Source: Sphingomonas sp. AR_OL41
Lineage (GTDB): Bacteria; Pseudomonadota; Alphaproteobacteria; Sphingomonadales; Sphingomonadaceae
Direction: 5' to 3'
Length of the DNA: 64,000 nt
Assembly: GCF_029911635.1 (NCBI RefSeq)
Contig: NZ_JARYTI010000010.1
Span: 62,001-126,000 of the forward strand
The position numbers and the translations under genes were made by a program. The notes under the pieces were generated by a model. It saw nothing but the letters and a program-made list of their open reading frames with translations, did not search any database and was not told the origin of the DNA. Of this stretch, positions 1-8,710 are shown in pieces. Position 1 is the stretch's first letter; each line of letters begins with the position of its first letter.

Positions 1-1324
1 CCTCGTCCATCGTCTCGTGCGCGGCCTCGCGCGGACTGAGGCCCTTTTCCTCCATCAGTCGTTCGATATTCTCGACCACGACGATCGCGTCGTCGACGAC
101 GATGCCGATCGCCAGCACCATGCCGAACAGCGACAGGTTGTTGAGGCTGAAGCCGAACACCGCGAGCACCGCGAGGCTGCCGATCAGCGAGACCGGAATG
201 GCGATGATCGGGATCAGCGCGGCGCGCCAGCTCTGCAGGAACAGCAGCACGACCAGCGCGACGAGGATCAGCGCCTCGAACAGGGTATGCTGCACCGCCT
301 CGATCGAGGCCTGGATATAGTCGGTCGGATTGTAGGGGATCGAATAGGTCATCCCCGGCGGGAACGACCCGGAGGCGCGGGCGATCTCGGCCTTGACCGC
401 CTCGGCGGTGGTCAGCGCGTTCGAGCCCGGCAGCTGCGTGATCGCCAGCGCGGTCATCGGCTTGCCGCTGAGCAGCGCGTTGATGCCGTAATCCTGCGCG
501 CCGAGCTCGATCCGTGCGACGTCGCGCAGCCGCGTCAGCCGGCCCTGGTCGTCGCGCTTGATGATGATGTCGCCGAACTGTTCCGGCGTGCTCAGCCGTC
601 CGGTCGCCTGGATGCCGAGCTGGAAGGCGGTGCCGCCCTGGTTGAACGGCGGCTGGCCGACCGCGCCGACAGCGGCCTGGGTGTTCTGCGACCGTACCGC
701 GCCGGTGATCTCATCGACGGTGAGGTTGCGCGAGGCGGCGCGATCGGGGTCGATCCACACGCGCATGTTATAGTCGCGCCCGCCGAAGATGCGCACGCCG
801 CCGACGCCGGGGATGCGGGCGAGCCGGTCGATCATCTGCGTCGTGGCGTAGTTGGAGACATATTGCTGGTCGAGCGAGCCATCGGGCGAGGTCAGCGCGG
901 CGACGAGCAGGATGTCGGGCGAATTCTTGAGCACCGTCACGCCGATCTGGCGGACCTGGTCGGGCAGGCGCGGTTCGGCGGTCGAGACGCGGTTTTGCAC
1001 CAGCACCTGCGCCTGGTCGATATTGGTGCCCTGCTTGAAGGTCACCGTGATGGCGAGGCTGCCGTCGCCGGTCGCCGAGGAGGACATGTAGATCATGCTC
1101 TCGACGCCGTTGATCGATTCCTCGAGCGGCGCGGCGACGGTTTCGGCCAGCGTCTCGGCATTGGCGCCGGGATAGGTCGCGCTTACCACCACGGTCGGCG
1201 GCGCGATTTCGGGATATTGCGCGACCGGCAGCCCGGGATAGGCCACCACGCCGAACACGACGATGAGGATCGACAGCACCGCGGCGAAGATCGGCCGGTC
1301 GATGAAGAAATGGGGGAATTTCAT
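1..1324 (-). CDS. RND efflux pump permease, HAE1/AcrB type (partial, 3' end outside window)
   Basis: Inner-membrane proton-driven drug exporter subunit that works with the adaptor encoded just upstream. The reverse-strand translation opens MKFPHFFIDRPIFA, the typical cytoplasmic start and first transmembrane helix of AcrB-type pumps. It continues through the porter domain (SATYPGANAETLAETVAAP, QVLVQNRVS) to the helix cluster carrying VVDDAIVVVEN, where the transmembrane proton-relay acidic residues lie. About 441 of the usual 1,040 or so residues are present, and the gene runs off the left edge. It starts 8 bp after the adaptor stop, so the two form one operon. The substrate cannot be read from sequence. 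Family assignment is firm. Confidence 0.95.
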   Translation of the reverse strand, partial: MKFPHFFIDRPIFAAVLSILIVVFGVVAYPGLPVAQYPEIAPPTVVVSATYPGANAETLAETVAAPLEESINGVESMIYMSSSATGDGSLAITVTFKQGTNIDQAQVLVQNRVSTAEPRLPDQVRQIGVTVLKNSPDILLVAALTSPDGSLDQQYVSNYATTQMIDRLARIPGVGGVRIFGGRDYNMRVWIDPDRAASRNLTVDEITGAVRSQNTQAAVGAVGQPPFNQGGTAFQLGIQATGRLSTPEQFGDIIIKRDDQGRLTRLRDVARIELGAQDYGINALLSGKPMTALAITQLPGSNALTTAEAVKAEIARASGSFPPGMTYSIPYNPTDYIQASIEAVQHTLFEALILVALVVLLFLQSWRAALIPIIAIPVSLIGSLAVLAVFGFSLNNLSLFGMVLAIGIVVDDAIVVVENIERLMEEKGLSPREAAHETMDE

Positions 1325-1332
1325 TTACCGGC

Positions 1333-2538
1333 TCAGCGTGCCGTGGCTTCGGACGGCGGCGGTGCGCTTTCCGGCGATGACCCGGGTGCCGTGTCGGGCG
1401 CGCGCGGCTTGAGTTTCACCTGCGTGGCGACGACGGCCATGCCCGGCTGGAGCGTGGTGATGCCCTCGATCACGACGCGCTCGGTCGGCGCGAGGCCGTT
1501 CTTGATGACGCGCAGCCCCTCGACCTGCGGGCCGGTCTGGACCGGGCGCGGCACGACCTTGCCGTCGCGACCGACGACATAGACGATCTTGCGCGTCTGG
1601 TCGGTCAGGATCGCCTCGTCGGGGATGAGCATCGCATGATAGGTGCCCGAGCCGAGCAGGCGCGCGCGACCGAACATGCCGGGGGTCAGGAAACCGCCCG
1701 GGTTGGCGACGACGGCATGGGCGCGGATCGTTCCAGAATTGGTGTCGATGGCATTGTCGACGAAATCCATATGGCCGTGCCAGCGATAACCCGATTCGTC
1801 GGCGAGCTGGATCTCGACCGGATTGGGCGTGTTGCGCGACGAGCCACGCTCGCCGGCCCGATCCTGACGGAGATATTTGAGGTAGAAGCTTTCGGCGCCC
1901 TCGAACGAGAACCAGATCGGGTCGATCGAGACGACGCGGGTCAGGACGGTCGTACCGTCCTGCGCGTAATTGCCCTTGCTGACGCGGCGATCCGACACGC
2001 GCCCGGCGATCGGCGAGCGTACCGTGGTGAAGCTAATGTTGAGCGCGGCGGTGCGTGCGCTCGCCTGCGCGGCAGCGAGATCGGCTGCAGCGGTGCGCAC
2101 CGCTGCCTGCTTGGTCTCATATTCTTCCTTGGCGATCGCCTGGGCGGCGAGCAGCTTTTCGGCGCGGGCGAGTTCCGACTGGGCATTGACCAGCGCGGCA
2201 TTGGCCTTGGCGGCCTGCGCGCGGGCCTGGGCGAGCGCGGCGGCATAGGGCCGCGGATCGATGATGAAGAGCGGCTGGCCCTGGCTGACATGCTGGCCGT
2301 CGGTGAACAGCACGCGATCGATCGTCCCCGAGACGCGCGGGCGCAGTTCAACATCCTGGATCGCCTCGAAGCGGCCGACATATTCGTCCCAGTCGACGAC
2401 GTCGCGCGGCAGCGGCGTCGCCACCGTGACGTGCGGCGCGGGCGGCGCCTGGTTCTGGTTACCCTTGCCGCATGCGGCGAGTGTCAGCATCATCGAAGCG
2501 GCGAGTGCGACCCGCCCCCGGCCCTTGGCCTTGGTCAT
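1333..2538 (-). CDS. RND efflux periplasmic adaptor (MFP/HlyD family lipoprotein)
   Basis: Periplasmic adaptor linking the RND permease to an outer-membrane channel. The 401-residue protein begins with a basic stretch, a hydrophobic segment and a lipobox (LTLAAC, Cys near residue 23), so it is probably lipid-anchored. Then come the barrel-sandwich/lipoyl motif (VSGTIDRVLFTDGQHVSQGQ), an alpha-hairpin rich in Ala, Gln and Glu, the second lipoyl half (TVRSPIAGRVSDRRVSKGNY) and beta-barrel segments. The tail is Pro/Ser/Ala rich. It is the first gene of a leftward operon with the permease. No outer-membrane factor or TetR-type repressor gene is adjacent inside the window. The length is normal for AcrA/MexA-type adaptors. 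Confidence 0.93.
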   Translation of the reverse strand: MTKAKGRGRVALAASMMLTLAACGKGNQNQAPPAPHVTVATPLPRDVVDWDEYVGRFEAIQDVELRPRVSGTIDRVLFTDGQHVSQGQPLFIIDPRPYAAALAQARAQAAKANAALVNAQSELARAEKLLAAQAIAKEEYETKQAAVRTAAADLAAAQASARTAALNISFTTVRSPIAGRVSDRRVSKGNYAQDGTTVLTRVVSIDPIWFSFEGAESFYLKYLRQDRAGERGSSRNTPNPVEIQLADESGYRWHGHMDFVDNAIDTNSGTIRAHAVVANPGGFLTPGMFGRARLLGSGTYHAMLIPDEAILTDQTRKIVYVVGRDGKVVPRPVQTGPQVEGLRVIKNGLAPTERVVIEGITTLQPGMAVVATQVKLKPRAPDTAPGSSPESAPPPSEATAR

Positions 2539-2693
2539 CAGCGTTGTTCCCCGTCACGCGCCAGGTCATTGCAGCCGTCCCCCGGTGCGTGGTCCGCTGG
2601 TCCGTGCCGCGGTTGCATCGCTCCGTATGTTCCGGAAAAATGCGGTGGCGGACGTCGAACCGCAAGTGCTTGCCCGGCGAAGTTCGCGCAAGA

Positions 2694-2733
2694 TATTGTT
2701 TATATGTGACAATAAACTTGATCGGTATCAAGT
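2694..2733. promoter_or_regulatory. Two inverted repeats upstream of the RND operon (operator candidates)
   Basis: This AT-rich island in GC-rich DNA contains a perfect 7-4-7 inverted repeat, ACTTGAT-CGGT-ATCAAGT (2716-2733). Beside it is TATTGT-N9-ACAATA (2694-2714). The site lies about 160-200 bp upstream of the adaptor start and 70 bp upstream of the ABC exporter, so it could serve either direction. RND pump operons are commonly controlled by dimeric repressors binding such palindromes. The regulator is not in view and the function is inferred. Confidence 0.4.
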
Positions 2734-2805
2734 GCCCGGAGCGGCGACGCGGCGCTGCGCGGCTGCCATTGCCGCCATCGCATCCGAACCCTAGGAGAGG
2801 CGACG

Positions 2806-4530
2806 ATGCCGACCGTCCCGCGTCTCTCCGCGATCAAGCCGTTGCTGCGGGCGACGCGTGGTTTTTTCGGCTCCTTCGCGCATTATGCCGGACTCAAGGG
2901 ATGGGCCGCCGGCGCGCTGGTCGGGCTGGCCGCGATCCTCGACGGCGCGGGGTTGCTGCTGCTGATCCCGATCATCGACGCGGTCGTCGCATCACCGGGC
3001 AAACCATCGCGCACGACCATGCTGCTCGAGGCCGCCGGCGCGCATACCCCGCTCGTACGGCTGGCGATCATGCTCGCGCTGTTCGTCGCGCTGGCGCTGG
3101 TGCGCGCAGTGGTACTTTATGCCCGTGACATGGCGCTGGCGCACCTGCAGAGCGGCTTCGTCGAAAGCCTTCGCAACCGGCTGATGCGGCGGCTCGCCGC
3201 GGCGCCGTGGCACCGCGTCGTCGCGCTGCGCCATGCCCGGATCACCAGCCTGATGACCAGCGAGGTGGCGCGGATTTCCGGCTCGGCGCAATATCTCATC
3301 CAGGGCAGCGTCGCGGTGGTGATGCTGGTGGTGCAAGGCGCGCTGGCCTTTGCGCTGGCGCCGTTGCTCGCGCTCGCCACGACGTTGCTGGTGCTTTTCG
3401 GCGCGCTGCTGGCGCTGCTCGCCCAGGGGCGCATTCGCGATCTCGGCGCGGGCATGGTCGGTGCCAACATCGCGTTGATGGGCAGCACCAGCGGCTTTCT
3501 CGGCGGCCTGAAGGCGGCTGCCGCGCAGAACGCGCAATCCGCCTTTGTCGACGAGTTCGAGATGATCCAGCGCGAGGTGCGGGCGCGCGGCCTGAGCTTC
3601 TCGCAGCGCCAGGCATCGAGCCGCCGGATCTTCTCGATCGGCTCGGCACTGATGGGCGCGACCGTCATCACGATCGGCTTCGCCGCGGGCGTGGCTCCCG
3701 CCGTGCTGATCACCATCGTCGTGATCTTCTCGCGGATGGCCGCCCCCGCACAGACGCTGCAGATGGCGGCACAGAATTTCTTCTTCGCGCTGCCGGCGTT
3801 CGAGGCGGTGCAAGCCTTCGAGCGCGAGCTTGATGGCGGCGAGAGCGTGAGCGGCGTCACCGCATCAGCCCCCTCGGGCGCCATAGAAGCGCGCCGCGTA
3901 ACCTATATTCACGATGGTGGTGGCGGCGTGCGCGATGTCAGTTTCGTCATCGCGCCCGGCAGCTTCACGGGCATCGCCGGGCCATCGGGTGCGGGCAAGA
4001 CGACTTTGGTCGATCTGCTCATCACGCTTCTGCTCCCGCAGTCGGGCGAGATCCGCGTCGGCGACACGCCGCTAAGTGGCGACCATGCGATCGGTTGGCG
4101 CGAAGGACTGGCCTATGTCCCGCAGGAGGGATTCCTGTTCCACGACAGCGTGCGGCGCAACCTCAGCTGGGGCTCGCCCCCGCTCGACGAGGCGGCGTTG
4201 TGGCAGGCGCTCGACTTTGTCGGGGCCCAAGTGCTGGTCCGCGCGCTCCCCGAGGGCCTCGACACGGTCGTGGGCGAACGCGGCGCGCGGCTTTCGGGGG
4301 GCGAGCGCCAGCGGCTGGCGATTGCCCGCGCACTGCTCAGGCGTCCACGCCTGTTGGTGCTCGACGAAGCGACCAATGCGATCGACGCGGCGAGCGAGGC
4401 GGCCCTGCTCGACCGTCTGGCCGCGCTCGACCCGCGCCCGACGATTGTGATGATTTCGCACCGCGCCGAGACCATGGCCTATTGCGACATGGTCATCACG
4501 ATCGAAGGCGGGACGATCGTCGCGCGCTAG
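2806..4530 (+). CDS. ABC transporter, fused permease/ATPase (lasso-peptide exporter candidate, D protein)
   Basis: Half-size exporter of 574 residues. Hydrophobic helices fill roughly residues 20-310. The nucleotide-binding domain has Walker A GPSGAGKT near 393, signature LSGGERQ at 496-502 and Walker B LLVLDE at 516-521, followed by a His-containing switch (MISHRAE). There is no N-terminal C39 peptidase, so it would export a finished product and not process the leader. AGGAGAGG precedes the ATG. A PqqD-like gene follows 69 bp downstream on the same strand, and the cyclase and precursor genes lie nearby. That context supports export of, and self-immunity to, the lasso peptide. The exporter family is certain; the cargo is inferred. 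Confidence 0.88.
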   Translation: MPTVPRLSAIKPLLRATRGFFGSFAHYAGLKGWAAGALVGLAAILDGAGLLLLIPIIDAVVASPGKPSRTTMLLEAAGAHTPLVRLAIMLALFVALALVRAVVLYARDMALAHLQSGFVESLRNRLMRRLAAAPWHRVVALRHARITSLMTSEVARISGSAQYLIQGSVAVVMLVVQGALAFALAPLLALATTLLVLFGALLALLAQGRIRDLGAGMVGANIALMGSTSGFLGGLKAAAAQNAQSAFVDEFEMIQREVRARGLSFSQRQASSRRIFSIGSALMGATVITIGFAAGVAPAVLITIVVIFSRMAAPAQTLQMAAQNFFFALPAFEAVQAFERELDGGESVSGVTASAPSGAIEARRVTYIHDGGGGVRDVSFVIAPGSFTGIAGPSGAGKTTLVDLLITLLLPQSGEIRVGDTPLSGDHAIGWREGLAYVPQEGFLFHDSVRRNLSWGSPPLDEAALWQALDFVGAQVLVRALPEGLDTVVGERGARLSGGERQRLAIARALLRRPRLLVLDEATNAIDAASEAALLDRLAALDPRPTIVMISHRAETMAYCDMVITIEGGTIVAR

Positions 4531-4599
4531 CCCCTTGCCATCGCGGGCGAAGCGGACGAAATCTGTCCGGGCAGGGCCAGATCCGGCGCGGGGGCAAAG

Positions 4600-4878
4600 A
4601 TGACCATCACCGACGACATGATGATTTCACAAACGGGCAATGCGCTGTCGACCGAGGTTGATGGAGAAATGGTCCTGATCGGGCTCGAGACCGGCCGCTA
4701 CTTCGGACTCGATACGATCGGTACCGCGATCTGGAAGCGGATCGAACAACCTTGCCGCCTCGACGCCCTGTGCACCGGCCTGGCTGAGGACTTCGATGGC
4801 GACCCCGCTCTGATCGCGGCCGAGACACGGGCATTTCTGGAGCAGCTGGTCGAACGGGACCTTGCGCGCGCCGCGTGA
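4600..4878 (+). CDS. PqqD-like RiPP recognition protein (lasso B1 candidate)
   Basis: Small 92-residue protein of the PqqD fold. The pattern VLIGLETGRYFGLDTIGTAI followed by WKRI is characteristic, and a helical C-terminal half (ALIAAETRAFLEQLVERDL) follows. PqqD-like RiPP recognition elements bind the leader peptide and deliver it to the modifying enzymes. In lasso systems the stand-alone form is B1. It follows the exporter on the same strand. The usual partner, the B2 transglutaminase-like leader protease, does not follow: the next gene is a convergent oxygenase 31 bp away. The ribosome site is weak (GGGGCAAAG), and an in-frame ATGATG starting at 4618 is an alternative start. Confidence 0.85.
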   Translation: MTITDDMMISQTGNALSTEVDGEMVLIGLETGRYFGLDTIGTAIWKRIEQPCRLDALCTGLAEDFDGDPALIAAETRAFLEQLVERDLARAA

Positions 4879-4909
4879 AGCCGAGCGGCCCATGCGGTGA
4901 TGCAGCGTG

Positions 4910-5896
4910 TTATTCGCTGTCGGTTTCCACAACCCGCCCCGCGAGTTCGAGCGGCAAGATGTCGAAAGCAATGCAGATGCGTTCCTCGTCTACACCCATC
5001 GGCTCGGTATCGTGGACGAAATAGCCGGGCATCAGAACGAGCGTTCCGGGTTCGGGCGCGATAAAGCGCTCCTGCCATCCATCGGCCGGGGTTAGCCCGA
5101 GCTCGGGCCGCGGCCCCATCCGGAGCCATCCGACAGTGCCGGGCTGGCGTGACGCGGGAGGGCGAACGACATAATAGATCCCGCTCAGCCACGCCTCCGG
5201 ATGGATGTGGGGTACGTGGTAGGAGGTTCCATCGGACACCAGCGCCCAGCCAGCAATTTTGAACGCACTCGGGGCAGCGCGAACGAAAGGATGATCTGAG
5301 GACGCAGGCAACTCTGCAATGTAGCGCTCGACTCGCGCGCGGATAATTTCTCGCAATTGCCATGCCGTCGATCGCTCGGGACGCAGGAGATCGACGTGCC
5401 ACCACGCATCGTTCATCGCCGCGTTCTCTTTTCGCCCGAAATACGTCATGCCGGACTTTATCTCGTCGACGAGATTGGCGTGGAAGGTGTCGCGGTCGCA
5501 CCCAGCCGGCGGTTCCACCGCTCCACAACGCAGGAACGCGTCATAATCCATCAGGTATGCGACGTCCCCGGCATTGCCTAAAATGGCGTCGGCAATCACC
5601 TGGGCCGCGATGACCTGGGAATATAAAACGCCGCGTGTGAGAAGAGCATTGGTACGTGCGCGAAGCGAAACTGCCGCGTCATGTTGCGATTGCCCATTTT
5701 GGCAGACCAAATCCGGATAGGCGCAGGGTCTTGCCTGATAGGCCCGACGAAAGATGTCCGCATATTCGCCATAGGCACCGCGTTCCGCCAGCGCCTCGGC
5801 AAGCGCGTACAAAAGCTCCGGTGAATTTGGCCGCTGGCTCACCGCCTCCCGCAACAACGCGAGATGGGCCTGTTCCCGCGTCGATGGTTTCAGCAT
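4910..5896 (-). CDS. Putative 2OG-Fe(II) oxygenase with helical N-terminal region
   Basis: A 328-residue protein. Residues 1-60 look like one or two TPR-type helices (NSPELLYALAEALAERGAYG). The C-terminal part resembles the 2OG-Fe(II) oxygenase group of Pfam 2OG-FeII_Oxy_5. It has a His cluster H227/H230/H232 in HVPHIHPEAWLSGIYYV, a distal His295 in GYFVHDTEP, and Arg306, which would bind 2-oxoglutarate. Such enzymes hydroxylate peptides or small molecules. It sits inside the lasso locus between the B1-like gene and the cupin oxygenase. A tailoring role on the peptide is an inference from location, with precedent in the lasso hydroxylase of canucin biosynthesis. Confidence 0.75.
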   Translation of the reverse strand: MLKPSTREQAHLALLREAVSQRPNSPELLYALAEALAERGAYGEYADIFRRAYQARPCAYPDLVCQNGQSQHDAAVSLRARTNALLTRGVLYSQVIAAQVIADAILGNAGDVAYLMDYDAFLRCGAVEPPAGCDRDTFHANLVDEIKSGMTYFGRKENAAMNDAWWHVDLLRPERSTAWQLREIIRARVERYIAELPASSDHPFVRAAPSAFKIAGWALVSDGTSYHVPHIHPEAWLSGIYYVVRPPASRQPGTVGWLRMGPRPELGLTPADGWQERFIAPEPGTLVLMPGYFVHDTEPMGVDEERICIAFDILPLELAGRVVETDSE

Positions 5897-6065
5897 CTTA
5901 GCACGATCCTCCGGGTGGTCTCTGCCATGTCACACAGCACGATCGCCCTGCGATGCGTCGCATATCGCCGAAAGCGCAGAACGCATGCGCGACCGGATAA
6001 GGCATATCGCGACCATTGCCGCTGTCAAACACTCACCTTAGGCTGGGTAGCGGAGGCGAGGGACA

Positions 6066-6923
6066 ATGATTGCAGACCTGGCAGGACTGATTGCACCGCT
6101 GTCGGTTGGTGCGTTTCGCCAGCATCTCGCGCGGCGTGTACCGCTGTTGCTGCGCAGCGAAGTCGATGTCGCGACGTTGCTCGACTGGGACAGCTTTTTC
6201 GATGCCGCGCTCGGCGACGATTTCCCTGCCCGACGCCTGCGCGTGACCAAGGAAGCGCGTCAGTTGCCAACCGTTTTCTACCGTCACCGCGGTCGGGTGA
6301 AACGGGATGCCATCGCCAAGGTATTGGAAACCGGCGGTAGCGTGATCGCTTATGATTTACATCGTTTCGTGCCGGCGCTGTCGCGATTGGTTGCGTCGGC
6401 CGAAGCCGAGACGGGCGAGCATATCGTCGGCGCGGCGATCGCGGGCACCGGCGAGCATGGTGCGTTGCCCGCGCATTATGACGATGGCGACCTGCTGGTC
6501 ATCCAGATTGCTGGCAGCAAGCACTGGGTCGTCCACGCCGATCCGATGATCGACCCGGTGGTCGGCGCACCGCAGGTGCGGACCCATGCGGCACCCGTGC
6601 CATTGCTCGATACCGTGCTCGCGCCGGGCGACATGCTGCTCCTCCCGGCGGGCTATCGCCATCACTGCATGGTGGCGGCCGAGCGGTCGCTGCATATCGG
6701 GCTGTTCTTCTATCCGCTGACCGCGCCGCGCACGCTGGACCTGATGATGCGCGATATGATCGAATCACCCGTGGCTCGGCGCCCGATCCGCGGGGATAAC
6801 GAGATGGAGCCTGCGCTGGAGGCAGCGCTCAAGCACATGCTGCGGGAGCGGATCGAGCGGCTGTCGCTGGCCGAGCTGCGCGCGGCACACCGGACGGTGG
6901 AATTGCCCGAGGGGAAGGTCTGA
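6066..6923 (+). CDS. JmjC/cupin-4 family iron oxygenase (RoxA-like)
   Basis: A 285-residue cupin-type oxygenase. Metal ligands are visible as HYD (H137, D139) in PAHYDDGDLLVIQIAGSKHW, and as His199 or His200 in LLLPAGYRHHC. A jelly-roll follows with a C-terminal helical region, as in ribosomal oxygenase RoxA and related JmjC proteins that hydroxylate Arg, His or Asp/Asn side chains. GCGAGGG precedes the ATG. It ends 12 bp before the convergent sulfotransferase end. Its place between lasso genes suggests peptide hydroxylation, but a housekeeping ribosomal-protein hydroxylase cannot be excluded. Confidence 0.78.
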   Translation: MIADLAGLIAPLSVGAFRQHLARRVPLLLRSEVDVATLLDWDSFFDAALGDDFPARRLRVTKEARQLPTVFYRHRGRVKRDAIAKVLETGGSVIAYDLHRFVPALSRLVASAEAETGEHIVGAAIAGTGEHGALPAHYDDGDLLVIQIAGSKHWVVHADPMIDPVVGAPQVRTHAAPVPLLDTVLAPGDMLLLPAGYRHHCMVAAERSLHIGLFFYPLTAPRTLDLMMRDMIESPVARRPIRGDNEMEPALEAALKHMLRERIERLSLAELRAAHRTVELPEGKV

Positions 6924-6935
6924 CGGCGGCCAACC

Positions 6936-7787
6936 TCAAAGATAGCCGAAGCGGCGCATCACCGCTTCGTGGTCGCGTTCGATCGTCGCGGCCTGCTCAG
7001 CCGTCAGTATCTCACGCCAGCCACCCGCCCGACCGGACACGAAGAACTGCGATGCCGTGTCGGGGAGCTCGGAAAAACTGGTCTGCCGCTCTTGCGCGGC
7101 GAGGCGGTCGAATCGCGACGCCTCAATGGCGCCCGCGATCGCCTCGGGCGACGTCGTCCACCCGATATGCGCTGCCATGCGCGCCAGGGTATCCGCGAGG
7201 TCGGCGTGCATATCTTCATAGCGCACGACCAGCGGCGCCAGGCCCGAATCGTCGACCCAGCCGGTGACATGCGCCGACCAATGGCCCAGCCGCTGGGCGA
7301 TGCTGCTGACGCTCTTTGTCCGACTGCTGGCCATTTGCGAAGTCGGATCGGCGAGATTGCCGATGCTCCAATCGATCGATCTGCCGTTGAAGCGCGCCCA
7401 GGAAATGGCGACGTCGCGAGGATCGCGGATAATGTAGATCGCGCCGCGCGTGTGCGAGCGATCGAAGATCGGACGCCCTACGGTGTTACGAAACCAGCAA
7501 TCATGGACCTTGAGCAACTGCGGTTCGTCGTCCAGCGCGGCAATGGCATCGTGCAGGGCCGGGCGCAGGAACTCCAGTTCGTCGAGTGTCAGATTACCGG
7601 CCTCGACCTCGAGAACCTTGTCGAACAGCAGTCGCGTGGTCGGCATTTTGAAAAAACCGACGACCTCGTTCAGATCGAGATGCGCGCCGCCTTCGCGCAG
7701 TGACAGCAGGGCTATGCGCGCCCAGGTGTTGCCGGACTTGGGATAGGAAGCGAGCCAGAGCACGCCACCCCTTCGCCCTGCCGTCAT
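6936..7787 (-). CDS. Sulfotransferase (PAPS-dependent), lasso-locus tailoring candidate
   Basis: A 283-residue cytosolic sulfotransferase fold. The 5'-phosphosulfate loop is YPKSGNTW (residues 15-22). The 3'-phosphate site is in YIIRDPRDVAISW, and the C-terminal region contains a conserved-looking GxxGGW-type segment (SGRAGGWREIL). It would move sulfate from PAPS to a hydroxyl or phenol. Its ATG overlaps the stop of the upstream kinase by 4 bp (ATGA), so it is translationally coupled to the kinase and cyclase. Candidate acceptors in the predicted lasso core are Tyr3 and the Ser/Thr residues. Operon membership is clear; the acceptor is inferred. Confidence 0.88.
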   Translation of the reverse strand: MTAGRRGGVLWLASYPKSGNTWARIALLSLREGGAHLDLNEVVGFFKMPTTRLLFDKVLEVEAGNLTLDELEFLRPALHDAIAALDDEPQLLKVHDCWFRNTVGRPIFDRSHTRGAIYIIRDPRDVAISWARFNGRSIDWSIGNLADPTSQMASSRTKSVSSIAQRLGHWSAHVTGWVDDSGLAPLVVRYEDMHADLADTLARMAAHIGWTTSPEAIAGAIEASRFDRLAAQERQTSFSELPDTASQFFVSGRAGGWREILTAEQAATIERDHEAVMRRFGYL

Positions 7788-8710
7788 CGCGTCGCCCGCA
7801 CCGTCATGACGATCTCGTCGATCGATTCGTCGAGGCGGTCGAACGCGATGGGCCGCTCGAGGACGAAATGACCGGGAATATTACTCGCAGCGACTGCCGT
7901 GCGCGCGAGCGCGCCCATCGGACCAGCTACGCCCACCAGCGACTTCCAGCGAAATATCTGGCGCTGGAGTTCGTCGACGGCGGGGCGTCCGCGAAGCCTG
8001 CGGAAGCGCGCGCCGCCGAGCTTCACCCATTGGCGACGGAGATGGAAGATGGCGCGCGGGGGTAATGGCTTGACCGCTGGTTCACCATGAAGCGACCTGC
8101 TGAATTTTTCGAGCCCGGCCCGGCAGCGTTCCAGATCGTCGGTGTTCCAGCCGGCATTGTCGACAGCATCCTTCCACAAGCGGATGCGGCGCAGGCTCGG
8201 CAGGATGAGGGGCCCTTGGGCCGTGATCTGAATGGGCGAAACATCGTCGGAGAGCACGACATGACCACGCCGCGCAAACGCGTCGGCGAGGGTCGACTTG
8301 CCTGCGCCCGATGCGCCGGCAAAAATGACCGCTTCGCCGTCGATGTCGACCGTCGCGCCATGGATCGGCAGTACACCGCGCTGGTGGCACAGAAAGCCGA
8401 GACCACTACCGAGCAGGAACAGCCTGATGTCGGGCGAATCCTGCGGGAGCACCGGGGAAACGACGATACGACGGCCGCCCGTAACGAGGTAATCGGCGAC
8501 GCCCACGACACTGAAATGCGCCGAACCATCGGCGTCGATCGAAACAAGTGGCGTTACCATGGTGGGAGACGCGAACGGCGCTACCTCACCGATTTCGATG
8601 ACGATGTCGGTACTGCGGTCGTCGCCGGCCCATAGCGGCAGGTCGGGCAAGGCAATCGCGCTCGAAACCCGCCAGCCGCAAAGATCGTAATCGACGCTAG
8701 CGTTACTCAT
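7784..8710 (-). CDS. HPr-kinase-like lasso-peptide kinase candidate
   Basis: A 308-residue protein whose C-terminal half has a P-loop GASGAGKST (from residue 132) followed by RRGHVVLSDDVSPI, the HPr kinase/phosphorylase core. The N-terminal half is a divergent beta-rich domain. Related kinases in lasso clusters (PadeK of paeninodin, ThcoK) phosphorylate the side chain of the C-terminal Ser of the precursor, and the precursor here also ends in Ser. The chosen ATG (MSNASVDYDL) overlaps the cyclase stop by 8 bp, and the end overlaps the sulfotransferase start. An upstream in-frame GTG would add residues inside the cyclase gene and is less likely. Domain assignment is strong; the substrate is inferred. 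Confidence 0.85.
   Translation of the reverse strand: MSNASVDYDLCGWRVSSAIALPDLPLWAGDDRSTDIVIEIGEVAPFASPTMVTPLVSIDADGSAHFSVVGVADYLVTGGRRIVVSPVLPQDSPDIRLFLLGSGLGFLCHQRGVLPIHGATVDIDGEAVIFAGASGAGKSTLADAFARRGHVVLSDDVSPIQITAQGPLILPSLRRIRLWKDAVDNAGWNTDDLERCRAGLEKFSRSLHGEPAVKPLPPRAIFHLRRQWVKLGGARFRRLRGRPAVDELQRQIFRWKSLVGVAGPMGALARTAVAASNIPGHFVLERPIAFDRLDESIDEIVMTVRATR

Noticed and set aside
17..1582. 521-codon open frame on the + strand over the RND permease
   Set aside because: Arg/Asp/His-rich, low-complexity translation; it is the antisense shadow of the permease and adaptor genes.
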